Below, in pieces: positions 48,745 through 57,040 of a DNA stretch of 64,000 nucleotides; the stretch's first letter is position 1, and each line of letters begins with the position of its first letter. The DNA is from Anthracocystis setariae. Taxonomy: Eukaryota; Basidiomycota; Ustilaginomycetes; Ustilaginales; Ustilaginaceae. Both the position numbers and the translations under genes were made by a program. The notes under the pieces were generated by a model, which worked only from the letters and a program-made list of their open reading frames with translations, was not told the origin of the DNA and did no database searches. The stretch covers positions 546,867 through 610,866 of the forward strand of contig CAKMXJ010000018.1 in assembly GCA_928724745.1 (NCBI GenBank). Direction: 5' to 3'.

Positions 48745-51700
48745 CTAACTTGCCTGCCTCCTTCCATCGGTTCGGAGTCGTCCCCCCCGCTTTTCCTCAT
48801 ACTCCTGAATGAGGTCTGGGCAGGCGAGAAGTTCCACATACTCCCAGGAGGCCTGCTCCTCAGGGTAGCCCTTCCAAAGGACGCGGTATTGAAGCTGTCC
48901 ATTAGTGGTACGGTGACCCGTGATGGCTTCGACCTCGTACTCGAGGTCTTCGTCGGGTAACGGCGGCACTGCCGCACGTCCTTCCCGACCCGCCAGCTCG
49001 CTGGACCGCCGCTTCTCAAGCATCGAGACGTGAAAGACGTCGTGGACCCGTAATGACGCTGGTAACTGCAGGCGGTACGCTCGAACGCCGATACGCTCGA
49101 CAATGGGGTACGGCCCGGCGAAGCGGGTATCGAGCTTGGGACTCGGCCGACGAGTCTTCCAGTTGCGTCGATTGACGTAAACGAGCTCACCAACCTTGAA
49201 CTCGATGTCGAGATGCTTCTTGTTGTACTGCTCGACCGCACGAGCCTGAGCCGACCGGACTTGATCTTGCAGGTAAGTAGTGAGCTCTGCTTCTGAACGA
49301 GCGAACTCAGCGCGTTGAGGGTCGAGCACGCCAGCACGCTCCGGTACTTCTGGATGCATCTTGGGGTTCCACCCGTAACACGCAAAGAACGGGGAGACAC
49401 CGAGACTGCTGTGTACCGCGTTGTTGTAAACAAACTCGGCGTTGGCCAATAGCAAGGCCCAGTTGTTTTGCTTGTAATTGCAATACATACGGAGGTATTG
49501 CTCGACGACTTGGTTGACCCGTTCAGTTTGACCGTCTGTCTGAGGATGGTATGCCGTCGATAGAGAGTGCTGAATAGAGAGGGAGTCGGTGTACCGTTTC
49601 CAGACCGCGGAGATGAACTGTCGGCCGCGATCAGAGACAATATGCTCGGGTGTCCCAAACCGACGGAACACGTGTTGCTGGAGGAGCTCGGCGGTGCGAG
49701 CCGATGTGATAGTCTTGACCGTCGGCGTGAGTACCGCGAGCTTGGTGAGCCGATCGACGACGACCAGAATCGAGTCGTAGCCGTCGGAGAGTGGCAGGCC
49801 CTCGATAAAGTCCATGGAGACCGATCCCCATGGTCTTGAAGGGGTGGCCAACGGCTTGAGCAGGCCGTACGGCCGATGACGAGGTGCCTTGTAACGGGCG
49901 CAAACCGGACAGCTCGCTACATAGTCAGCGATCCAAGCCCGCATTCCCGGCCACCAGTAATGACGCTGGGTGAGGGCTAGCGTTGCGTCACGACCCGGGT
50001 GTCCGGCGGTGATGCCATCGTGGCACTGTGTCATCACCATGAAGCGCAGGTGCTCCACCGAGAGTGACTGCTCACTGACAATCTTGGCCGAGCGTGTGTC
50101 GCGGCGACCCTGTTTTCCGGCCAGCGTGACCTTGGGGATGACAAGGCGGCCTTCGCGATGCCAAACACCGTCTTTGATTTCGAAAGGCGTGTGCTTGTGG
50201 AGCGCTTGTAGCTCGGTGTCGAGCGGTTGGAAAACGCGAACTAACTCCGGCAGGCCGCCCCTTACTATTGCCGCCATCGACGACCGCGGCTGGATGGCCC
50301 CCGCTAAGCCGCCGTCGGTTCCAATTCGGCTCGGCAACTGATTTTCCGGTAATGCAGTTCCAAAAATGCGGGGGTGGAGGAGCTGTCGTACGTTATGCTC
50401 GCGCTCTTTTACTGATGGCTCCATGTCACTGCGTCGTGTCAAAGAGTCGGGCTCGCCAGCCTTGTCTCCTGGTCGGTACTGAACAACGAAGTCAAAGTCG
50501 GCCAGTAGCACGGCCCACCGAGCCTGTCGACCACTAATACGACGTTGCACCGTGAAGTACTTTAGCGCCTCGTGATCCGAGAGTACGGCGAATTGAGACG
50601 GGAGCCCCGCCAGCATATGCCGCCACTGGTGGAGGCAGGCGACGATGGCGAGGAGCTCCTTGTCGTGAATCTCGTAGTTCCTTTCGGCAGACGTCATCTT
50701 GCGTGAATAGAAGGCTACGGGGTGCCATCTCTTTTCCGTCTCCTGCTTGAGGACGCCGGCGATGGCAAAGTCGCTGGCGTCGGTCTCGAGGCGGGTTGGT
50801 TTGTGATAGTCGAAGTGTCGTAGTACTCCGGCCGTCGTGAAAGCTTCGATGAGCTTGTGGAAGGCATCAGCCGCCTCCTCCGGCAGCTGGAACTTCTTGA
50901 ACCGCTCCGTAGGCTTGACGAGCGATGTGAGAGGCTTCGAGATGCGAGCGAAGTGAGAGATGAACCGGCGATAGAAGTTTGCGAACCCCAAGAAACGCTG
51001 GATGTCATGAATCGTCTGAGGCAGCGGCCATTCCTTGATGGTTCGCACTTTCTCTTGGTCCATCTCGATGCCTCCCGGTGTGATGACGTAGCCCAGAAAC
51101 TCGACGGTGTCTGTGTGGAAGATGCACTTCGACAGCTTGGCGAAGAGCCGATTCACTTTCAGACGCCGCAATACCTCACGGACGTGTTCGACGTGTTCTT
51201 CCTCGTTGTTGCTGAAGATGAGGAAATCGTCGAGGTACACGACGACGTAGACGCCGATGATGTCACGGAAGATGCTGTTGACGAGCGACTGGAAGTGCGA
51301 CGGTGCGTTTGCCAGCCCGAAAGGCATGACCAGGTACTCATACAGGCCGAGCTGGGTACCAAACGCCGTCTTCCATTCATCACCGTCAGCTATGCGTACC
51401 AGGTTGTAAGCCGCCTTGAGATCGAGCTTACTGAACACCTTAGCATTCCTCAGTAAGAACAGTTGCTCCTCGATGAGCGGCAGCGGCGCTCGATTCTTGA
51501 CAGTGATCTCGTTGAGCCCTCGGTAGTCAACGCAGAGGCGGAGGCCGCCGTCCTTCTTCGGTACAAACAGCACTGGCGAGCGCGCTGGACTCTTTGACGG
51601 CCGAATGAAACCCTTTGCGAGGTTTTCGTCGAGGTACTTGCGAAGTTCCTCCATCTCCTTAGGCCCCTTGAGATAGAGTGGGCCCTGAGGAGGTTTGGAT

Positions 51701-52512
51701 CCCGGCAGGAGTTCGATGGGCAGGTCAGTACTGGTGCGAGGAGGCAACTTGTCGGCTTCGACTTCACTGAAAACCGCCTCGAGATCCCGATATTGCTCTG
51801 GAATCGACACCGAAGCAGTTAGCTCCGGCTCCACCTCGATCTCGATGCCCTTGTCTTCGCCGGTAGGGACGAAGCCGAAGCTAGGCAGCGATGAGGGTGG
51901 AGCATCGATCAGCATAATACCAATCGGTCCGTCCTGATAGGACGCCTGGACAAGCTGTTGGAGCGAGACGAACTCGTTTCCGTGGACTGTGATAGCCGGC
52001 TCATTTGATGATACGGCGCGGCTGGTGACATTATGTAACGGGTCGGAGTCGTGCTCAACGCGGCTCAGTGAACCTTGCTGCACCGCGGTGAATTTAATTC
52101 GGCCCGAAGTCCAATCGATTCTTGGCTGAAGTGTACGGAGTTCCTGATAGCCGATAATAAGATCGAAATCGCTGATGTCCGCGACATAGGCCTGTAGCGG
52201 CGGTAAGGATTGCTCGCCGATGTTGACCGCCAGCATCACTTCGTGAGTGATAGCTAGACGATGGCCGCTGACGCCGTGAACCGCAGTGGGCTGGCGAGTG
52301 GCCTTGGTGTTAATACAATATGTACGAGCGAAAGCACTTGAGAGGAGGGACAGTGAGGCTCCGGTGTCGGCCAGGATGCGAGCCGGGCACCCGTTGATGG
52401 TGCCGGTGACTTCGAGGACCGAGGGAAGGGATTTGGTCGAGAAACACAATGCACAGTTACGATATATACAGGGTGATGGCGACGGCGGTTGTAGGGCAAG
52501 ACAAGCCATCAT
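48745..52512 (-). CDS. Chromovirus Pol polyprotein (PR-RT-RH-IN-chromodomain)
   Basis: 1255 aa, uninterrupted. Protease with ILADTGASLSLLS near residue 49. Reverse transcriptase with FVPKKDGGLRLCVDYRGLN, MPFGLANAPSHFQ and YLDDFL at about 425. RNase H with ETDASDFAIAGVL at about 579 and YEIHDKELLAIV. Integrase zinc domain HPGRDATL...CPVCARYK at about 845-875. Integrase catalytic core with SMDFIEGLP (Asp about 899), SDRGRQFIS and DGQTERVN (Glu about 997). C-terminal chromodomain (YEVEAITGHR, QYRVLWKGYPEEQASWEYVE) at about 1187-1240. All catalytic residues are present. The chromodomain would direct integration to modified histones. The start ATG overlaps the gag stop. Confidence 0.95.
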   Translation of the reverse strand: MMACLALQPPSPSPCIYRNCALCFSTKSLPSVLEVTGTINGCPARILADTGASLSLLSSAFARTYCINTKATRQPTAVHGVSGHRLAITHEVMLAVNIGEQSLPPLQAYVADISDFDLIIGYQELRTLQPRIDWTSGRIKFTAVQQGSLSRVEHDSDPLHNVTSRAVSSNEPAITVHGNEFVSLQQLVQASYQDGPIGIMLIDAPPSSLPSFGFVPTGEDKGIEIEVEPELTASVSIPEQYRDLEAVFSEVEADKLPPRTSTDLPIELLPGSKPPQGPLYLKGPKEMEELRKYLDENLAKGFIRPSKSPARSPVLFVPKKDGGLRLCVDYRGLNEITVKNRAPLPLIEEQLFLLRNAKVFSKLDLKAAYNLVRIADGDEWKTAFGTQLGLYEYLVMPFGLANAPSHFQSLVNSIFRDIIGVYVVVYLDDFLIFSNNEEEHVEHVREVLRRLKVNRLFAKLSKCIFHTDTVEFLGYVITPGGIEMDQEKVRTIKEWPLPQTIHDIQRFLGFANFYRRFISHFARISKPLTSLVKPTERFKKFQLPEEAADAFHKLIEAFTTAGVLRHFDYHKPTRLETDASDFAIAGVLKQETEKRWHPVAFYSRKMTSAERNYEIHDKELLAIVACLHQWRHMLAGLPSQFAVLSDHEALKYFTVQRRISGRQARWAVLLADFDFVVQYRPGDKAGEPDSLTRRSDMEPSVKEREHNVRQLLHPRIFGTALPENQLPSRIGTDGGLAGAIQPRSSMAAIVRGGLPELVRVFQPLDTELQALHKHTPFEIKDGVWHREGRLVIPKVTLAGKQGRRDTRSAKIVSEQSLSVEHLRFMVMTQCHDGITAGHPGRDATLALTQRHYWWPGMRAWIADYVASCPVCARYKAPRHRPYGLLKPLATPSRPWGSVSMDFIEGLPLSDGYDSILVVVDRLTKLAVLTPTVKTITSARTAELLQQHVFRRFGTPEHIVSDRGRQFISAVWKRYTDSLSIQHSLSTAYHPQTDGQTERVNQVVEQYLRMYCNYKQNNWALLLANAEFVYNNAVHSSLGVSPFFACYGWNPKMHPEVPERAGVLDPQRAEFARSEAELTTYLQDQVRSAQARAVEQYNKKHLDIEFKVGELVYVNRRNWKTRRPSPKLDTRFAGPYPIVERIGVRAYRLQLPASLRVHDVFHVSMLEKRRSSELAGREGRAAVPPLPDEDLEYEVEAITGHRTTNGQLQYRVLWKGYPEEQASWEYVELLACPDLIQEYEEKRGGRLRTDGRRQAS

Positions 52513-52823
52513 TCGGTTGTCCCACGCCCATTTCCCTCGTCGTCAGGATCACCATCGACTCGGTTGTCGTCGGCAAGAGCTGGAAGATCTTCGTAATCAA
52601 ACGCCTCCTCTTCCTCTTGATCTTCGACGTCCTCTTGTGCCACGACGTCCTCTTGTGCCACATAGGCTCGAGGTCCCGGCCGTCGTGGCGCTCCGGTGGC
52701 CGTCTCTCGGGCCGGCTGAGGGCAGTCACGCACCCAATGACCCTCTTTACCACATCGCTTGCACGTGGTGGCGCCGAAAGTCGTCGGCGAGCGATCGTAG
52801 ACGACAGGCAGACGCTGGGCCAT
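52509..52823 (-). pseudogene. C-terminal fragment of chromovirus Gag
   Basis: 104 codons remain from the first ATG near the break. The zinc knuckle is CKRCGKEGHWVRDC (CX2CX4HX4C), followed by a basic Pro/Arg stretch and an acidic tail (EDQEEEEAFDYEDLP). A capsid domain is missing, since the sequence upstream switches to TTAGGG within 10 bases. The gag TGA (52511-52509) overlaps the pol ATG in the arrangement ATGATGG. Confidence 0.8.
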
Positions 52824-52832
52824 GTGAGGCGG

Positions 52833-52850
52833 TTAGGGTTAGGGTTAGGG
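52833..52850 (+). repeat. Interstitial telomeric repeat (TTAGGG)3
   Basis: Three perfect units directly after the broken gag and directly before module A (TTACAAGG...). The G-rich strand runs left to right. Confidence 0.95.
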
Positions 52851-53040
52851 TTACAAGGGGGTCTGAATTACAAACAGGGTAGGGTTGCTTAATAAAAGTT
52901 GTTCATCTACCCAAAATAGGTATATTTGATTACTTAACCCTACGCAAGTTGCATAATAAAATGTTGCTGTACGGCTCCGTCAATATCGGCCCGACTCGAC
53001 TCGGGTTGGCAAAAATTTCACTTTTCAGGGACGCACCCAT
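52851..53040. repeat. Subtelomeric module A, copy 1
   Basis: Begins TTACAAGGGGGTCTGAATTA, contains GGGTAGGGTTGCTTAATAAA and TTAACCCTACGC, and ends at TTCAGGGACGCACCCAT. Further copies lie at 53720, 53892, 59593 and 60537. Confidence 0.92.
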
Positions 53041-53042
53041 GG

Positions 53043-53145
53043 TTACAAGGCTGTTCTCATGAGGCATCAAATACACCTTCAAATCTGTACTAATCGGAGT
53101 TGTAGAGCTAGCTCAGAGCTGTCAGAAGCCGTTGAGTTTGGGTTA
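53043..53145. repeat. Subtelomeric module B, copy 1
   Basis: Begins TTACAAGGCTGTTCTCATGA and repeats at 53614-53704. Copy 1 is joined to module A without TTAGGG and continues into about 300 bp of unique sequence (to 53430). Confidence 0.88.
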
Positions 53146-53445
53146 AAGTTTAACCTATTGACCGAGATACAGGCATTTGAAGTTGACGGCAGAATTCTCT
53201 CGGGGAAGAATATTTTTTTTTCAAAGCGGTGGAAGGGTGGAGGCAATGTGTGGAACAGCTAGAAGAACCTACAGAGAGGCTGTACACATGTCAAGAGTGG
53301 TGAAATTGCAAGTGGTTGCGGTGCTACAGGGGTTCAAAGTTGACACCAAGGTACCTTGAACCTAGGTCCAAGTTTGGTCAACCCAGGTTTGAAGATGGGG
53401 TCCAAGTAGGGTTGACCGAAGTTGAGGGTAGGTTAGGGTTAGGGG

Positions 53446-53590
53446 TTACAAGGTGATTCCCACGGAGGCCCTCCGAACCATGAAATCTGTACTAATGAAA
53501 CTTGTAAAGGGACCCAAACGGAGGGTGTATGCAAACTTTGGCGTTACCGATTAACGCCAATTCCGAGATATTTGACGTTGAAGGTGTGGT
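53446..53590. repeat. Subtelomeric module E, copy 1
   Basis: Begins TTACAAGGTGATTCCCACGG after two TTAGGG units (53433-53445). Contains GAAATCTGTACTAATGAAAC. Copies 2 and 3 are at 55654 and 56098. Confidence 0.88.
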
Positions 53591-53601
53591 GGGCTAGGGG
53601 G

Positions 53602-53613
53602 TTAGGGTTAGGG
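53602..53613 (+). repeat. Interstitial (TTAGGG)2
   Basis: Two perfect units between module E copy 1 and module B copy 2. Confidence 0.9.
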
Positions 53614-53704
53614 TTACAAGGCTGTTCTCATGAGGCATCAAATACACCTTCAAATCTGTACTAATCGGAGTTGTAGAGCTAGCTCAGAGCTGTCAGAAGC
53701 CGTT
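53614..53704. repeat. Subtelomeric module B, copy 2
   Basis: Near-identical to 53043-53135 and ends at GAAGCCGTTG, where (TTAGGG)2 (53708-53719) follows. Confidence 0.9.
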
Positions 53705-53719
53705 GGGTTAGGGTTAGGG

Positions 53720-53873
53720 TTACAAGGGGGTCTGAATTACAAACAGGGTAGGGTTGCTTAATAAAAGTTGTTCATCTACCCAAAATAGGTATATTTGATT
53801 ACTTAACCCTACGCAAGTTGCATAATAAAATGTTGCTGTACGGCTCCGTCAATATTGGGCCGACTCGACTCGG
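53720..53873. repeat. Subtelomeric module A, copy 2 (3' truncated)
   Basis: Identical start to copy 1. It stops at CTCGGGTTGG and runs into (TTAGGG)2 at 53880-53891, so its last 40 bp are missing. Confidence 0.9.
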
Positions 53874-53891
53874 GTTGGGTTAGGGTTAGGG

Positions 53892-54069
53892 TTACAAGGG
53901 GGTCTGAATTACAAACAGGGTAGGGTTGCTTAATAAAAGTTGTTCATCTACCCAAAATAGGTATATTTGATTACTTAACCCTACGCAAGTTGCATAATAA
54001 AATGTTGCTGTACGGCTCCGTCAATATCGGCCCGACTCGACTCGGGTTGGCAAAAATTTCACTTTTCAG
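53892..54069. repeat. Subtelomeric module A, copy 3
   Basis: Full-length copy, continuing into module C at 54070 as in copy 5. Confidence 0.9.
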
Positions 54070-54398
54070 GGATGCACCCATAGTAAACTATGGCTCAAAT
54101 AGGCCCAAATGAACACCCTGAAACTCCCATGGAAGGGCGCAAAGTGGTTGTGGAGCTATGGCCGACTTGTTGTTTTTGGAGATTTTGGTCGAAGCTCCAA
54201 GGGTCCCCCCTTTGAAAGTGGGAAAATGGACCACCTCCAATCTCCACGCTAGCTTAATCAAACTTGCTCACACATGCTAGGAGATGCTAGCAGTGAAGTT
54301 TCAGAGGGAGCGCATCCCTGGTTGCTGAGATACGGTGACTTGGGTTTTGACCCCGACCCAACCCTGACCCTACGTGACCATGTCAGGGACGTTGGAGT
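54070..54398. repeat. Subtelomeric module C (extension of module A)
   Basis: Starts with the perfect palindrome CCATAGTAAACTATGG. A diverged relative lies at about 60022-60180; both share GCTCCAAGGGTCCCCCCTTT. No ORF. Confidence 0.75.
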
Positions 54399-54605
54399 TC
54401 TAATGCTTATCCCCGGCTAGGCAGCTCTGGAAGACGGTCCATTTGAAAATTGGGGGACGCGTCTGTATTCAAATTTGAAGACGGTCCAATACAAATAAGA
54501 CGGTCTAATACAAATTAGAAAATGGTCCAATACAAATTGGAAGACGGTCCAATACAAATTAAGACGGTCCAATACAAATTAAGACGGTCCAATACAAATT
54601 AGACC
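54399..54605. repeat. Subtelomeric module F, copy 1 (GACGGTCCAATACAAATT repeats)
   Basis: Starts at AATGCTTATCCCC; a second copy starts at about 56371. It then has several units of GACGGTCCAATACAAATT(A), related to the 21-bp array at 56552-56965. Confidence 0.8.
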
Positions 54606-55653
54606 AGACGCGTCCAAAATTCCTGCTTTTTTTGCTTGTTCTGAACGTGTCACAACACGTGTTCTAACACGTCCGGAAGCGTCCGAAATTCCTGCTTTTT
54701 CCGCTTAGTCAGCATGTGTCACAACACGTCATCTAACACGTCCGAAGGCGTCCGAAATTCCTGCTTTTTTTGCTTGTTCAGAACGTGTCACAACACGTGT
54801 TCTAACACAGCTGGAGGCGTCCGAAATTCCTGCTTTTTTTGCTTGTTCAGAACGTGTCACAACACATGCTCTAACACGTCCGGAAGCGTCCGAAATTCCT
54901 GCTTTTTTTGCTTGTTCCGCATGTGTCACAACACGTCATCTAACACAGCCAGAGACGTCAGGAAATTCCTGCTTTTTTCTGCTTGTTCAGTACGTGTCAC
55001 AACACGCGATCTAACATGTCGGGAGGCATCCGAAATTCCTGCTTTTTACCGCAGAGACGTAACGTGTCACAACACGCGATCTAAAACGTCCGAAGGCGTC
55101 CAAAATTCCCGCTTTTTTCCGCAAAGACGGGACGTGTCACAACACGCAATCTAACACAGCCAAAGACGTCCGAAATTCCTGCTTTTTTGGCTTGTTCAGC
55201 ACGTGTCACAACACGTGATCTAACATGTCCGGAGGCGTCCAAAATTCCTGCTTTTTCCGCTTAGTCAGCATGTGTCACAACACGTGTTCTAACACGTCCG
55301 AAGGCATCCAAAATTCCTGCTTTTTTTGCTTGTTCAGAACGTGTCACAACACCAGATCTAACACGTCCGGACGCGTCCGAAATTTCTGCTTTTTTTGCTT
55401 GTTCCGCATGTGTCACACCACGTCATCTAACACAGCCGGAGACGTCCGAAATTCCTGCTTTTTTTGCTTGTTCTGAACGTGTCACAACACATGTTCTAAC
55501 ACGTCCGGAGACGTTGGAAATTCCTGCTTTTTTCTGCTTGTTCAGAACGTGTCACAACATGTGCTCTAGCAGAGCCAGAGACGTCCGAAATTCCTGCTTT
55601 TTTCTGCTTGTTCAGAACGTGTCACAACACGTGTTCTAACACGTCCGAAGGCG
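54606..55653. repeat. 69-bp tandem array, about 15 copies
   Basis: The landmark ATTCCTGCTTTT recurs at 69-70 bp steps from about 54618 to 55590. Each unit also has GTGTCACAACACG and CTAACACGTCC. Because 69 is a multiple of three, open frames of Cys/Asn/Phe-rich repeats arise on the plus strand. These are not convincing genes: units differ without codon-type bias. The array ends abruptly at module E copy 2. Confidence 0.92.
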
Positions 55654-55800
55654 TTACAAGGCGATCCCCATGGAGGCGCTTCACACCGTGAAATCTGTAC
55701 TAATGAAACTTGTAGAGGGACCCAAACGGAGGGTGTATGCAAACTTTGGCGTTACCAATTAACGCCAATTCCGAGATATTTGACGTTGAAGGTGTGGTGG
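55654..55800. repeat. Subtelomeric module E, copy 2
   Basis: TTACAAGGCGATCCCCATGG..., joined directly to the last 69-bp unit with no TTAGGG. Confidence 0.9.
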
Positions 55801-56097
55801 GCTGATCACCCGGGGAAGAAAAAAAAGTTTTTGATCACCTCTGATGGTGCTGACGCTTTAATGGGATGTGTAGAGGGGTGTTATACGGTGATGTTCCCAG
55901 CATTGCAGTGCGTCATTATGTCTTGTCATGGCTCAGGAGTGGTTCAAAGTTGGTCACCTCCCGTGTCAGACACTGCTGATCTAACACAGCAGAATAATTC
56001 TTCCTTTTTTGCAATGTGAGACTGTGTTGACTGGCATAATCTAACAGTGTATATTAATTGCTTTATTTTAGAGCCGGAATTTTTGGCTATTTAATTG
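55801..56097. other. Unique filler between module E copies
   Basis: About 300 bp, AT-richer toward the right, with an open frame of 79 codons that starts inside module E. Nothing recognised. Confidence 0.45.
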
Positions 56098-56205
56098 TTA
56101 CAAGGCGATCCCCATGGAGGCGCTTCACACCGTGAAATCTGTACTAATGAAACTTGTAGAGGGACCCAAACGGAGGGTGTATGCAAACTTTGGCGTTACC
56201 AATTA
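56098..56205. repeat. Subtelomeric module E, copy 3 (3' truncated)
   Basis: Same start as copy 2. It diverges after GCGTTACCAATTA, where copies 1 and 2 continue with ACGCC. Confidence 0.88.
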
Positions 56206-56350
56206 GGGTTATTAGAGGTTCTGGTGCTCAAGGAAAAACCACTTGGCCTTCTTATGATCTGGCAACCTCAATGGGGCTATAAGCTACCAGAATAGTTACA
56301 AATTTTGTTAAAGTTTAACAAAAATTGCAACTTTCCGAGCCGTCAAAGTG

Positions 56351-56368
56351 TTAGGGTTAGGGTTAGGG
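56351..56368 (+). repeat. Interstitial (TTAGGG)3
   Basis: Three units directly before module F copy 2. Confidence 0.93.
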
Positions 56369-56551
56369 TTCTAATGCTTATCCCCAGGTGGGCAGCTCGC
56401 GTCCGGCCCTCTGGAAGACGGTCCATTTGAAAATTGGAAGACGGTCCAATTGAAATCTGAGACGCGTCTGTATTCAAATTGGAAGACGGTCCAATACAAA
56501 TTGGAAGACGGTCCAATACAAATTCAACTTTTTTGAGCGTGCTGAGCAGGG
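56369..56551. repeat. Subtelomeric module F, copy 2
   Basis: TTCTAATGCTTATCCCC..., similar to 54399 onward, including GGAAGACGGTCCATTTGAAA. Confidence 0.82.
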
Positions 56552-56965
56552 AAGACGGTCTACTACAAATCCAAGACGGTCCACTACAAATCCAAGACGG
56601 TCTGCTACAAATGGAAGACGGTCTACTACAAATCCAAGACGGTCTGCTACAAATGGAAGACGGTCCACTACAAATCCAAGACGGTCCACTACAAATCCAA
56701 GACGGTCTGCTACAAATGGAAGACGGTCCACTACAAATCCAAGACGGTCTGCTACAACTGGAAGACGGCCCACTACAAATCCAAGACGGTCAACTACAAG
56801 TCCAAGACGGTCCACTACAACTGGAAGACGGTCCACTACAAATCCAAGACGGTCTGCTACAATTGGAAGACGGTCAACTACAACACTACAATTTGGAGAC
56901 GGTCCACTACAATTGCAAGGCGGTCTACTAGAACTGGAAGACGGTCAGCTTCAACAGCAAGACGG
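56552..56965. repeat. 21-bp tandem array, about 20 copies
   Basis: Unit GACGGTCCACTACAAATCCAA with variants (CTACTACAA, CTGCTACAAATGGAA). The period is 21 bp, so both strands are open as 7-residue repeats (DGPLQIQ-type on plus, VVDRLGF-type on minus). The array ends about 75 bp before the ATG of the next gene and may form its upstream region. Confidence 0.92.
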
Positions 56966-57040
56966 TCCACTACAAAAGCTTTGATATTTGCAACACTGTT
57001 GCATTCCTTTTTTGACAACCACTCATCATACTCAATCAAC

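Larger units (their letters stand above)
48745..52823 (-). mobile_element. Chromovirus (Ty3/gypsy with chromodomain), 5' truncated
   Basis: Minus-strand element with an intact pol and only the last part of gag. The 5' side (right, 52823) is replaced 10 bases further by a TTAGGG run, so the 5' LTR and most of gag are gone. No 3' LTR was recognised beyond 48745. Confidence 0.85.

Noticed and set aside
54714..55476. Repeat-encoded open frames (CHNTSSNTS-type peptides)
   Set aside because: They arise because the 69-bp unit is a multiple of three. Units vary without respecting codon positions.
54606..55653. CRISPR-like regular repeat
   Set aside because: The units are contiguous and diverged along their whole length with no unique spacers, and the organism is a eukaryote.
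56474..56931. Open frames on both strands over the 21-bp array
   Set aside because: A 21-bp period opens both strands automatically; nothing shows translation.
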